NCBI GenBank assembly: GCA_945883675.1
Contig: CAMCYA010000008.1
Span: forward strand, 1 to 36,965
Direction: 5' to 3'
DNA: 36,965 nt
Source of the DNA: Bifidobacterium breve
GTDB lineage: Bacteria; Actinomycetota; Actinomycetes; Nanopelagicales; Nanopelagicaceae
In this document: in pieces, positions 16,648-24,594 of the stretch
Position numbering within the stretch: position 1 is the stretch's first letter
How the letters are laid out: each line of letters begins with the position of its first letter
Program-made: the position numbers and the translations under genes
The notes under the pieces: generated by a model
The model's database searches: none
Told to the model about the DNA's origin: nothing
What the model saw: only the letters and a program-made list of their open reading frames with translations

Positions 16648-16705
16648 TTACGCTTACAACCCTGTGTGTGGCACAATACGCAATCTGCACCGCCAAAGCG
16701 TGTGC
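16648..16705 (+). promoter_or_regulatory. rplS promoter and 5' leader hairpin
   Basis: TTACGC (16648-16653) and CACAAT (16672-16677) spaced by 18 bases are a plausible -35/-10 pair. Directly downstream, GCAC-CGC (16687-16693) pairs with GCG-T-GTGC (16698-16705) across a CAAA loop, and TTTATT follows. The hairpin would lie at the very 5' end of the rplS mRNA and could act as an attenuator or L19 autoregulation site. The G-rich run at 16629-16642 has no assigned role. Confidence 0.4.
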
Positions 16706-16734
16706 TTTATTGAAATGACAAAAGGATCGAAAAT

Positions 16735-17304
16735 ATGAACATTCTTGACGCAGTAGATGCAGCCTCGCTGCGCAAAGACATCCCACAGTTTCGTGCCGGT
16801 GATGAGCTCAAGATTCATGTTCGCGTTATCGAAGGTAGCAAGAGCCGTCTTCAGGTTTTCCAAGGAATTGTTATCCGTCGCCAAGGTGATGGCGTCCGTG
16901 AGACTTTCACAATTCGTAAAGTTTCTTACGGTGTTGGAGTCGAGCGTACATTCCCAGTACACACTCCAGTTATCGAAAAAATTGAGTTAGTAAAGAAAGG
17001 CGAAGTTCGTCGCGCCAAGCTTTACTACCTACGTGATCTTCGCGGTAAGGCTGCAAAGATTCGCGAAAAGCGCGATGGCGTTGAAGGTTATGGTGACGGA
17101 ATCCTTTCTACTCCTGTTGCTGAAGTAGTTGTAGAACCGGTTGCTGCTACACAAGAAGTTATAGCCGAACCAGTTGAGGCAGTTGTTACAGAGGCAGTTA
17201 CTCAAGAGACACCAGAGGCAATCGTTGAAACCGCAGCAGAGGCTGTTGAGCAGACTCCAGATGCTGAAGTAATTCCTGCATCTGATGAAGAACCTAAAGC
17301 CTAG
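16735..17304 (+). CDS. rplS: 50S ribosomal protein L19 with acidic C-terminal extension
   Basis: L19 lies at the 30S-50S interface. The first 115 or so residues are a normal L19 ([58 protein letters not shown]-type segment [19 protein letters not shown]). About 70 further residues are almost entirely Ala, Val, Glu, Thr and Pro with no fold signature, making the protein 189 residues against about 115 in most bacteria. AAAGGA (16721-16726) at eight bases before ATG 16735 is a good ribosome binding site. It heads the rplS-lepB-rnhB block. trmD, often upstream of rplS, is not here. Confidence 0.95.
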   Translation: MNILDAVDAASLRKDIPQFRAGDELKIHVRVIEGSKSRLQVFQGIVIRRQGDGVRETFTIRKVSYGVGVERTFPVHTPVIEKIELVKKGEVRRAKLYYLRDLRGKAAKIREKRDGVEGYGDGILSTPVAEVVVEPVAATQEVIAEPVEAVVTEAVTQETPEAIVETAAEAVEQTPDAEVIPASDEEPKA

Positions 17305-17321
17305 TAACTTCATTCATCTCT

Positions 17322-17975
17322 ATGAGAAGTAAGGGATCACTCCTTAAGGAGCTCCCAATCCTGATTGTCGTTGCTTTAATTGTTTCTCTGTTTATTAAGA
17401 GCTTCCTTGTTCAGTTTTTCTATATTCCTTCTGGATCAATGGAAAACACATTGCAGGTTCAAGACCGAGTTGCAGTCAACAAAGTTCCATTTATCTCTGA
17501 CAACATAAAGCGTGGGGATGTCGTAGTTTTCCGCGATCCAAATAACTGGCTCCCTGAGAACTTGGAAAACTCAAGCAACTCTTTAACTTCTAAGGCAAAG
17601 AGCCTTCTTGTAACAGTGGGAGTTCTCCCAAATCCTGCAAAGCAGTATTTGGTAAAACGAGTTGTAGGTGTGGCCGGAGATCGAGTCGTTTGCTGCGGTG
17701 ACAGTGGCAAACTCTCAATTAATGGCGTAGAAGTTACCGAGCCTTACATTTATGGCGGAGATGCTCCCTCGGATATGAAATTTGATGTGACTGTACCTGA
17801 AGGAAAATTATGGGTAATGGGTGATCACCGTGGTGCAAGTGCGGACTCTAGATATCACCAAGACGACATCAACAGTGGATTCGTACCTCTAAAAACCGTT
17901 TCAGGCCGAGTAGTGGCAGTAATTTGGCCTTTTAAAAACCTTACGTATGTTCCAAAAATAGACGTCACGAAGTAG
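17322..17975 (+). CDS. lepB: Signal peptidase I
   Basis: A membrane-bound serine protease of 217 residues that removes signal peptides from exported proteins. A single N-terminal membrane anchor (about residues 11-30) is followed by the catalytic Ser39 in YIPSGSMENTL and the general-base Lys112 in YLVKRVVGVAGD; MGDHRGASADSR is the conserved box E. It begins 17 bases after rplS with no strong ribosome binding site and is followed after three bases by rnhB, so the three are probably one transcript. This is the usual actinobacterial order. Confidence 0.96.
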   Translation: MRSKGSLLKELPILIVVALIVSLFIKSFLVQFFYIPSGSMENTLQVQDRVAVNKVPFISDNIKRGDVVVFRDPNNWLPENLENSSNSLTSKAKSLLVTVGVLPNPAKQYLVKRVVGVAGDRVVCCGDSGKLSINGVEVTEPYIYGGDAPSDMKFDVTVPEGKLWVMGDHRGASADSRYHQDDINSGFVPLKTVSGRVVAVIWPFKNLTYVPKIDVTK

Positions 17976-17978
17976 CAG

Positions 17979-18587
17979 TTGAAGGTTATCGAGCAGCTGC
18001 TAACTGCTGCAGGCATCGCTCCGATTGCAGGAGTAGATGAGGCAGGCCGTGGTGCATGTGCTGGTCCATTGGTAATAGCATCAGTTGTTTTACATGATCC
18101 CTTTGCACCTGAACTAGCACCTGTTCGTGATTCAAAAGAGTTATCAGAAAACAAACGTGAAACGATATTTGATCTCATTCAAAACTGCGCAAAGGCAATT
18201 AGTGTTGTAGTTGTCCCATCCGAAGAGGTTGATGCTCGAGGTGTGCATGCTGCAAATTTAGATGGAATGCGCAGAGCGGTACTGGGTTTAAATGTGGAGC
18301 CGGCATATGTGTTAACTGATGGGTATGCCATTGAAGGATTAGGTCTTCCTAACTTGGCTGTGTGGAAAGGCGATCAAGTTGTTGTATCAATTAGCGCTGC
18401 TTCAATTATCGCCAAAGTTACAAGAGATCGAATAATGAGAGAACTTGATTTAGAGTTTCCAGAGTATGGATTTGCTGGACATAAGGGATACATCACGGCC
18501 GGACACACAAAGGCTCTTGAAAAACATGGCCCAACCCCACATCACCGAACTTCTTTTTCAAATATAGCAGCGCTCATCCACAAGTAA
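17979..18587 (+). CDS. rnhB: Ribonuclease HII
   Basis: A 202-residue endonuclease that cleaves RNA in RNA-DNA hybrids and removes single ribonucleotides from DNA. GVDEAGRGACAGPLV carries the first catalytic Asp-Glu pair and the GRG motif; VRDSKELSE, VLTDGYA and SAASIIAKVTRDR supply the remaining conserved residues. The start is TTG 17979, three bases after the lepB stop. The order rplS-lepB-rnhB is conserved in actinobacteria. Confidence 0.95.
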   Translation: MKVIEQLLTAAGIAPIAGVDEAGRGACAGPLVIASVVLHDPFAPELAPVRDSKELSENKRETIFDLIQNCAKAISVVVVPSEEVDARGVHAANLDGMRRAVLGLNVEPAYVLTDGYAIEGLGLPNLAVWKGDQVVVSISAASIIAKVTRDRIMRELDLEFPEYGFAGHKGYITAGHTKALEKHGPTPHHRTSFSNIAALIHK

Positions 18588-18623
18588 TTCGATTTGGCGC
18601 TAGGGTCGCCTTGTTAGAACTTA

Positions 18624-19499
18624 ATGTTGCTAACTATGAATGATTTGATGGCTCGTGTAGCTTTATTTAGCGCAATTGAATCAGGGCATAAATTCTGGTC
18701 TCAAGAAATCTTTAAGTTGGGTGCACTCGATGTGCATGAGAAACTGATTAAAGGCGGATATGGCACAACTAAACATGAAAAGTTAGTCTCCGCGCTTCAG
18801 TTGACTCCTGGTCAGAAAATTCTCGAATTGATAACAAATCATGGAGCTCATTTTTTGACGCCACAAGATTTAGATTGGCCAGAACAGGTAAATGATCTAG
18901 CCAATCCACCGATTGCACTGGTGGTCAAAGGCAACGTTCATGCATTGAAGATTCCTTCTCTTGCAATCGTTGGGACTAGAAATCCAACAAGCTATGGTGC
19001 TCGAATAGCCGGTGATTTTGCTGCCGGTTTCGTAGATCGCGAATGGGCAGTTGTAAGTGGAGGTGCATACGGGATCGACTCCTATGCGCACAAGGGAGCT
19101 TTAATTGCTGAAGGAGTAACAATTGCAGTTATTGCATGTGGCATAGATGTAAATTACCCAGCTGGAAATGCCAGATTGTTTTCAGAGATCTGCGAAAGCG
19201 GAGCGATAGTCAGTGAGTTCTTACCAGGTCAAAGAGCATTACCGAATAGATTTTTAACACGCAATCGATTAATTGCGGCGCTTTCGAAAGCTACTTTGGT
19301 TGTCGAAGCTGCTTTTAGGAGTGGTTCATTACGTACTGCAAGGGATGCAGCTGAGATATTTAGACCAGTTATGGCAATACCGGGCCCAATTAATTCACCA
19401 ACGAGTGAGGGTTGCCATCGATTAATTGGAGAACGTTGCGCCGAAATAGTCACTTCGGTGACCGATGCCGTGGAGTTTGTTGGAGTTCAATCAGGGTAA
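18624..19499 (+). CDS. dprA: DNA-processing protein A (DprA/Smf), short form
   Basis: DprA binds incoming single-stranded DNA and loads RecA during natural transformation. The 291-residue protein has an N-terminal helical region (1-90) and the complete Rossmann-like core: IVGTRNPTSYGARIAGDFAAGF, VSGGAYGIDSYAHKGAL, CGIDVNYPAGN, SEFLPGQRALPNRFLTRNR and MAIPGPINSPTSEGCHRLI. It ends soon after the core and lacks the C-terminal winged-helix domain found in many homologues. In most actinobacteria yraN and comM lie between rnhB and dprA; both are absent. ATG 18624 and ATG 18636 are both possible and neither has a ribosome binding site. Confidence 0.93.
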   Translation: MLLTMNDLMARVALFSAIESGHKFWSQEIFKLGALDVHEKLIKGGYGTTKHEKLVSALQLTPGQKILELITNHGAHFLTPQDLDWPEQVNDLANPPIALVVKGNVHALKIPSLAIVGTRNPTSYGARIAGDFAAGFVDREWAVVSGGAYGIDSYAHKGALIAEGVTIAVIACGIDVNYPAGNARLFSEICESGAIVSEFLPGQRALPNRFLTRNRLIAALSKATLVVEAAFRSGSLRTARDAAEIFRPVMAIPGPINSPTSEGCHRLIGERCAEIVTSVTDAVEFVGVQSG

Positions 19500-19518
19500 A
19501 GAATGAGAGAATAGAAGT

Positions 19519-20439
19519 ATGAGTGGTTTTCGATCAGGATTTGTGGCTATTGTCGGCCGTCCTAATGTCGGAAAATCTACCTTAATCAACGCCCTTGTTG
19601 GTAGCAAAATTGCAATTACATCACACCATCCAAATACAACTAGGTCGGCAATTAGAGGAATTGTTCATCGTCCTGATTATCAGGCAGTTCTAGTTGATAC
19701 ACCGGGAGTACATAAACCAAAAACTCTACTTGGGCAGAGATTAAATCAAGTCGTTGATCAGAGTATGGACTCGGTTGATATTGTTCTTATGTGCATCCCT
19801 GCTGATGAAACTTCTGGCGCAGGTGACATTTTTATTGCTCAAGAAATTGCTAAACACTGCAAGGCAAAGAAATTTGCAGTGATTACAAAAACCGATTTGA
19901 TTTCAAAGGAAAAATTAGCGGCACGCTTACTTGGAATTATGGAGATTGCTAAGGGCTTTACTTGGGATGAAATCATTCCAGTATCAGCGGCAATTCACGA
20001 TCAAGTTGAATTACTTAATGAGTTAATTGGAAAAAATTTGCCAGAAGGTCCGGCCTATTATCCAGAAGGCACCAACAGCGATCAGGCTATTGAAGCTTTG
20101 ATATGTGAATTCATTAGAGAGGCGGCCCTACAGGATGTCCGCGAAGAGCTTCCGCACTCGATTGTTGTGACAATTGATGAATTTGGTGAACGAGAAGAAA
20201 AAGGTTCAAGGCCCTTTTATGACATACACGCGACTGTTCACGTTGAGCGAGATACACAACGTGCGATTTTATTGGGCCATCAAGGTTCTCGGTTGAAGGA
20301 GATCGGTATTCGAGCTCGCGCCGATATTGAACGCACACTTAATGCGAAGATTTTTCTTGGACTGCATATTAAAGTCTCAAAAGAATGGCAGAAGGATCCA
20401 AAACTTTTAGAACGTTTAGGGTTTGGCGAGAAGGGCTGA
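19519..20439 (+). CDS. era: GTPase Era
   Basis: A GTPase of 306 residues that binds 16S rRNA 3' end and acts in 30S maturation. G1 is GRPNVGKS (about 13-20), the effector Thr is in PNTTRSAIRG, G3 is DTPGVHKP, and G4 is TKTD in place of NKxD. The C-terminal KH domain includes VERDTQRAILLGHQG and LKEIGIRARADIE, ending in WQKDPKLLERLGF. A GAGAAT six bases upstream of ATG 19519 could be a leaderless -10. It overlaps the end of the convergent EamA gene by 24 bases. Era normally sits with ybeY or recO; here it follows dprA. Confidence 0.95.
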   Translation: MSGFRSGFVAIVGRPNVGKSTLINALVGSKIAITSHHPNTTRSAIRGIVHRPDYQAVLVDTPGVHKPKTLLGQRLNQVVDQSMDSVDIVLMCIPADETSGAGDIFIAQEIAKHCKAKKFAVITKTDLISKEKLAARLLGIMEIAKGFTWDEIIPVSAAIHDQVELLNELIGKNLPEGPAYYPEGTNSDQAIEALICEFIREAALQDVREELPHSIVVTIDEFGEREEKGSRPFYDIHATVHVERDTQRAILLGHQGSRLKEIGIRARADIERTLNAKIFLGLHIKVSKEWQKDPKLLERLGFGEKG

Positions 20440-21294
20440 TTCACTCTTCTTGCTTGCCAAATATGATCCAATAAGTACCAATGGAAGTCCTACGATCAAG
20501 CCGATTGTTATTGGTTCATCTAGAACAATTACACCCAGAACTACTGCAACAGAAGTATTGAGATAAGTAACTAGAGATCCTCGTGCCGGACCAATTTCAG
20601 CAAGAAGTTTGAAAAAGATTAGAAATGCCAAAGCGGTACAAAGGACACCTAGAGCAATCAAGGACATTGCAGGCTTGAGCGAAACCTGCGCTGGCCATTG
20701 TGCAATTGCAAGTGGGGCCCAAAATATTGAAGTAATTGCCATCGCTAAACCGTTGATCGCAATTCCATCGACTAAAGGTAAGTTAGTCGTGACCATAATG
20801 ATTGCGTATGAGTACCCCATAGCGGCAAGAATCATCATTGCAATTGAAGCCGGATGGCTATTTCCAGAGAAACTTTCAATTCCAACAACAGCAATCAAAC
20901 CAATAAACCCAACAACAATCCCGAACATTCGCTTGAACTGCCACACTGAATGGTCACCTCGCAGTGAAGTAATAATCGCTGCAAATATAGGCACAGTTGA
21001 GATGAGCAAACCAGCTAACCCTGAATCAATTTTCTTTTGTGCTGTAGAAATTAATATCCAAGGGCCAATCATCTCCAGCAGTGCATAAAAGGCAACATAT
21101 TTAAATCCAAGCACAGCGCCTTTAAAGGTTTTTCTATAAAGAGCAACCGGGATGAGAATTGCTGCGCCAATTAATGTTCGTCCGGCAACGATTGCAGAAG
21201 GTGGTATCTCTTCAACGGCAACTTTCATGAGTAGATATGGAATGCCCCATAGGAAACCAACTAGAAGGAAATAAAATAAGGATTTGCGACTCAC
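20416..21294 (-). CDS. EamA-family (DMT) transporter 1
   Basis: A 292-residue membrane protein with about ten hydrophobic helices in two EamA repeats. The start SLFYFLLVGFLWGIPYLLMKVAVEEIPP is typical of repeat 1 and LNTSVAVVLGVIVLDEPITIGLIVG of the end of repeat 2. Drug/metabolite transporters of this type export amino acids or other metabolites; the substrate is not readable. GTG 21294 directly follows the stop of the xylulokinase remnant, so it is probably expressed from that gene's promoter. Its end overlaps era. Confidence 0.85.
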   Translation of the reverse strand: MSRKSLFYFLLVGFLWGIPYLLMKVAVEEIPPSAIVAGRTLIGAAILIPVALYRKTFKGAVLGFKYVAFYALLEMIGPWILISTAQKKIDSGLAGLLISTVPIFAAIITSLRGDHSVWQFKRMFGIVVGFIGLIAVVGIESFSGNSHPASIAMMILAAMGYSYAIIMVTTNLPLVDGIAINGLAMAITSIFWAPLAIAQWPAQVSLKPAMSLIALGVLCTALAFLIFFKLLAEIGPARGSLVTYLNTSVAVVLGVIVLDEPITIGLIVGLPLVLIGSYLASKKSESALLAKP

Positions 21295-21573
21295 TTAATA
21301 TTTACCGTTGTTTCGCTTGTTCCTTAAGTGTTCGGTATTTTTCCATGACAGTTGTAGACCTACAGTTGAAACTGCTGCGGTATCTTTTATACCGCAAACT
21401 TTGGAAATCCCAGAATTTAATCCCGTCACCCAATGAACTGGATCGACCTTTGTGCCATCTGGATGGGTAGCCCATTCCTGCCGAACCAGTTTGCGCGTAT
21501 TTGAATCTCGAATAACTTCCGCTACGGATTGGGTTGAAGAGTCAACGCCGGCAATAAGTTGTCGTTTAGCCAT
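21295..21573 (-). pseudogene. Xylulokinase (FGGY family) remnant with internal deletion
   Basis: The 92-codon frame starts MAKRQLIAGVDSSTQSVAEVIRD and continues KLVRQEWATHPDGTKVDPVHWV, matching the first 70 or so residues of actinobacterial xylulokinases (GVDSSTQS, HPDGTEVDP). After AAVSTVG the frame turns into an unrelated tail and stops, whereas a full xylulokinase has about 450-500 residues. In another frame the following DNA reads VMEKYRTLKEQAKQR then stop, which resembles the extreme C-terminus of such kinases. This would fit deletion of the middle of the gene. TAGCCT exactly six bases upstream of ATG 21573 means the promoter is intact and the fragment may be expressed. It now heads the EamA transcript. 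Confidence 0.75.
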
Positions 21574-21579
21574 AGGGCA

Positions 21580-21589
21580 AGGCTAGACT
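21580..21589. promoter_or_regulatory. Symmetric divergent -10 element: xylulokinase remnant / pfkA
   Basis: AGGCTAGACT reads TAGCCT on minus (21580-21585), six bases before ATG 21573, and TAGACT on plus (21584-21589), sharing the TA. The plus transcript would carry a 65-base leader to pfkA ATG 21661. TAAAAT at 21632-21637 is an alternative plus -10. Confidence 0.55.
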
Positions 21590-21660
21590 GTCCCAGTCAG
21601 TGTGGACCACAAGTAGCAGAATTTCGCTACATAAAATCAAGCATGTTCTTGGAGTAACAA

Positions 21661-22686
21661 ATGCGTATTGGTGTGTTAACTGGCGGTGGAGATTGCCCCG
21701 GATTAAATGCTGTAATTCGCGCAGTGGTTCGAAAAGGTGTCAAAGAGTATGGTCACGAGTTTGTGGGTTTTCGTGATGGATGGAAAGGACCTTTAGAAGG
21801 TTTAACAATGCCTTTAAGTCTTGAGACTACTCGAGGTATTTTGCCCCGTGGAGGAACAATTCTTGGTTCATCACGGACAAATCCATTTAAAATTGAAGGT
21901 GGCGTTGAGCGCATAAAAGAAAATCTTGATAAAAGTGGAATTGATGCATTAATTGCAATCGGTGGCGAAGACACTCTAGGCGTGGCAACAAAGCTTGATG
22001 CTCTAGGAGTAAAAGTTATTGGTGTTCCAAAGACAATTGATAACGACCTTAATAACACTGACTACACTTTTGGTTTTGATACAGCTGTAAATATTGCAGT
22101 TGAAGCTATTGATCGCTTACATACAACTGCTGAGTCTCACCATCGAGCATTAATTGTTGAAGTAATGGGTCGCCATGCAGGTTGGATCGCACTTCATGCT
22201 GGTCTTGCCGGTGGAGCATCGTGTATTTTGATCCCAGAACAAAAGTTTTCAATTGAAAAGGTATGCCAGTGGGTTGAATCTCGATTTAAGTCTCACTATG
22301 CACCGATCATTGTTATCGCAGAAGGTGCAATTCCCCAGGACGGAGATATGGTTACTAAGGATCAAACTTTAGATTCATTTGGCCACGTTAAGTTGTCGGG
22401 AATTGGTGACTGGCTGGCACAAGAGATCGAGACCCGAACTGGAAAGGAAGCTCGGACATCAGTCTTGGGCCACATTCAGCGCGGCGGCACACCGAGTGCA
22501 TTTGATCGAGTCTTAGCTACCCGATTTGGATTACATGCGATAACTGCCGCTCACGAGGGCGATTGGGGCAAAATGGTTGCACTCCATGGCACAGATATTG
22601 TCCGTGTTCCTCTGGCATCTGCCACTGAGAAACTCAAAGTGGTTCCTCTAGAGTTATATAAGGAGTCCGAGATATTTTTCGGTTAA
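21661..22686 (+). CDS. 6-phosphofructokinase, predicted pyrophosphate-dependent
   Basis: A 341-residue group-III PFKA-family enzyme that interconverts fructose 6-phosphate and fructose 1,6-bisphosphate. GGGDCPGLNAVIRA binds the phosphoryl donor, PKTIDNDL and MGRHAGWIA are catalytic and substrate-binding segments, and GHIQRGGTPSAFDR completes the family pattern. Asp104 (in GGEDT) and Lys124 (in PKTIDND) are the pair that marks PPi-dependent enzymes; ATP enzymes have Gly at 104. PPi use makes the step reversible. GGAG six bases before the ATG is a good ribosome binding site. PPi dependence rests on the two-residue rule and is a prediction. Confidence 0.9.
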   Translation: MRIGVLTGGGDCPGLNAVIRAVVRKGVKEYGHEFVGFRDGWKGPLEGLTMPLSLETTRGILPRGGTILGSSRTNPFKIEGGVERIKENLDKSGIDALIAIGGEDTLGVATKLDALGVKVIGVPKTIDNDLNNTDYTFGFDTAVNIAVEAIDRLHTTAESHHRALIVEVMGRHAGWIALHAGLAGGASCILIPEQKFSIEKVCQWVESRFKSHYAPIIVIAEGAIPQDGDMVTKDQTLDSFGHVKLSGIGDWLAQEIETRTGKEARTSVLGHIQRGGTPSAFDRVLATRFGLHAITAAHEGDWGKMVALHGTDIVRVPLASATEKLKVVPLELYKESEIFFG

Positions 22687-22715
22687 TTGCCCTGCGCAGT
22701 TAACTAGCGATTCTC

Positions 22716-22721
22716 TACACT
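22716..22721 (+). promoter_or_regulatory. Leaderless -10 element of aroG
   Basis: TACACT lies exactly six bases before ATG 22728. This identical hexamer and spacing precede the IMPase gene at 15863. Confidence 0.6.
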
Positions 22722-22727
22722 TTCCCA

Positions 22728-24074
22728 ATGAGCGCAAACTTAGAAAATCTATTTACTCCTGGCCTAGTAGCGGCTCAGCAGCCACAATGGCCTGGCGGCC
22801 CAGAAGGTCCTGCGATCAAGTCGGCGGTAGCCCAACTTCAATCACTACCTCCACTGGTTTTCGCAGGTGAGTGCGATGATTTAAAAGCTCGCATTGCCTT
22901 GGCTGCAGAAGGAAAAGGATTTTGGTTACAAGGTGGAGATTGCGCTGAAACTTTTGTGGCTGCAACTGCCGATTCAATTCGAAACCGAATAAAAACAATT
23001 TTACAGATGGCAGCGGTACTCCAGTATTACTCCAGTCTTCCAGTAATCAAGGTGGGGCGTATGGCTGGGCAGTTTGCAAAGCCTCGCTCCAGTGATTTTG
23101 AAACTCGCGGTGATGTGACACTTCCTGCCTACCGCGGAGATGCTGTAAATGACATTGAATTCACAGAAGCATCACGTACTCCGGATCCTGCGCGTTTAGT
23201 CCGTGTTTACAATACTTCTGCTGCAACTCTTAACTTGGTGCGGGCATTTACTCAAGGAGGATTTGCAGATCTTCGGCAAGTTCACGAGTGGAATAAGGGT
23301 TTTATTCGTGACTCAAAGGTCGGTGACCGGTATGAACAGATGGCAAATGAAATTGGTCGAGCACTTTCCTTCATGAAATCTGCTGGAGTAGATCCAGAGA
23401 GTTTTAAATCAGTTGATTTCTTTTCAAGTCATGAAGCGTTGATCATGGAGTATGAAAAGGCGTTGACTCGAATCGATTCGCGCACAGGTAGCGCATACGA
23501 TGTTTCGGGCCATTTCATTTGGATTGGAGAGCGCACGCGTCAATTAGATGGTGCACATGTAGATTTCGCCTCTAACGTTCGAAATCCAATAGGAATTAAG
23601 TTAGGTCCAAAATCAACTGTAGAAGATGCCTTGGCACTAATTGATAAGTTAGATCCAAATCGCGAACCAGGTCGAATAACATTTATAACTCGCATGGGAG
23701 CGGGCAAGATTCGCGAAGTACTTCCTGCGCTAGTAGACGGGGTTACAAAATCTGGTGCGAAAGTTTTGTGGGTCTGTGATCCTATGCATGGAAATACCTA
23801 CGAAGCTCCAACTGGATATAAGACTCGAAGCTTTGATGATGTTATGGACGAAGTAAAGGGATTTTTTGAAGTTCATAAAGCACTCGGAACTCATCCTGGT
23901 GGGGTTCATATTGAACTAACGGGAGATGATGTTACAGAGTGCGTCGGCGGGGGAGAAGAGATTTCACACGATGATTTAGCATCACGCTATGAAACAGCCT
24001 GCGATCCTCGACTAAACCACTCCCAATCGTTAGAGCTTGCATTTTTAGTTGCTGAAATGTTGCGCGATCGCTAA
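22728..24074 (+). CDS. aroG: 3-deoxy-7-phosphoheptulonate synthase, class II
   Basis: The first enzyme of the shikimate pathway, condensing phosphoenolpyruvate and erythrose 4-phosphate. At 448 residues it is a plant/actinobacterial class II (AroA-II) enzyme. WPGGPEGPAIKSAVAQL, GFWLQGGDCAETF, VGRMAGQFAKPRS, LPAYRGDAVND, FSSHEALIMEYEKALTR, WIGERTRQLDGAH and CDPMHGNTYEA are family hallmarks, including the Cys and Glu/His/Asp metal ligands. It is transcribed from its own probable leaderless promoter. Proximity to a PASTA kinase gene and, farther on, a polyprenyl synthase and metF matches the mycobacterial aroG-pknL-idsA2-metF neighbourhood. Confidence 0.96.
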   Translation: MSANLENLFTPGLVAAQQPQWPGGPEGPAIKSAVAQLQSLPPLVFAGECDDLKARIALAAEGKGFWLQGGDCAETFVAATADSIRNRIKTILQMAAVLQYYSSLPVIKVGRMAGQFAKPRSSDFETRGDVTLPAYRGDAVNDIEFTEASRTPDPARLVRVYNTSAATLNLVRAFTQGGFADLRQVHEWNKGFIRDSKVGDRYEQMANEIGRALSFMKSAGVDPESFKSVDFFSSHEALIMEYEKALTRIDSRTGSAYDVSGHFIWIGERTRQLDGAHVDFASNVRNPIGIKLGPKSTVEDALALIDKLDPNREPGRITFITRMGAGKIREVLPALVDGVTKSGAKVLWVCDPMHGNTYEAPTGYKTRSFDDVMDEVKGFFEVHKALGTHPGGVHIELTGDDVTECVGGGEEISHDDLASRYETACDPRLNHSQSLELAFLVAEMLRDR

Positions 24075-24077
24075 CTT
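24072..24077 (+). promoter_or_regulatory. Leaderless -10 element of ogt, overlapping the aroG stop codon
   Basis: TAACTT lies exactly six bases before GTG 24084, and its first three bases are the aroG stop codon TAA. Confidence 0.5.
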
Positions 24078-24083
24078 AGGCGC

Positions 24084-24557
24084 GTGCCTTTTCTAATTTC
24101 ATCACACAAGACTCCAATTGGAGTTCTCAATCTTTTGGCTGATGATCAAATTCTGATAGGTGCCAATCTTTCAACAGTTGCAGCTCTTTCTGCTGGCAAG
24201 GATTCAAAGACTGTTAAATCAATTCCTGTAATCTCTGAATTGGTACAGGACTACTTTGACGGAGACTTAACGGCGCTCAATGGGATTCAGGTACGACAAT
24301 CAGGGGCTTCTTTCTCTCAATCGGCTTGGAAAGCGATGCGAAGAATTACCGTTGGAAAGACCTGGACCTATTCTGAACTTGCAGCCAAAGCTGGATCACC
24401 AAATGCTGTGCGTGCGGCGGGAACGGCATGTGCAAACAATGCGATCATGTTGATCGTTCCATGTCATCGTATTGTTAAAACAGGAGGTGCTTTAGGAAAT
24501 TACGCCTATGGAGTTGAAAAGAAGAGATGGCTTTTAAGCCACGAGGGTTTTCTCTAA
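24084..24557 (+). CDS. ogt: Methylated-DNA--[protein]-cysteine S-methyltransferase
   Basis: A 157-residue suicidal repair protein that transfers the alkyl group from O6-alkylguanine to its own Cys. The active site IVPCHRIVKTGGALGNYAYGV (split around PCHRIV, Cys near residue 127) and the DNA-recognition part VGKTWTYSELAAKAGSPNAVRAAGTACANN with the arginine finger are complete. The N-terminal domain is short and of the Ogt type, with no Ada activator domain. The start is GTG 24084 with TAACTT six bases upstream. The nearby nfo gene is also a DNA repair gene but is read in the opposite direction. Confidence 0.95.
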   Translation: MPFLISSHKTPIGVLNLLADDQILIGANLSTVAALSAGKDSKTVKSIPVISELVQDYFDGDLTALNGIQVRQSGASFSQSAWKAMRRITVGKTWTYSELAAKAGSPNAVRAAGTACANNAIMLIVPCHRIVKTGGALGNYAYGVEKKRWLLSHEGFL

Positions 24558-24594
24558 AAGCAAAGTCAAACTACCTTCACTCATTAATCTAAAT

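Noticed and set aside
20609-21088. 159-codon plus-strand frame opposite EamA transporter 1
   Set aside because: Antisense shadow of a hydrophobic protein; no ribosome binding site or recognisable family.
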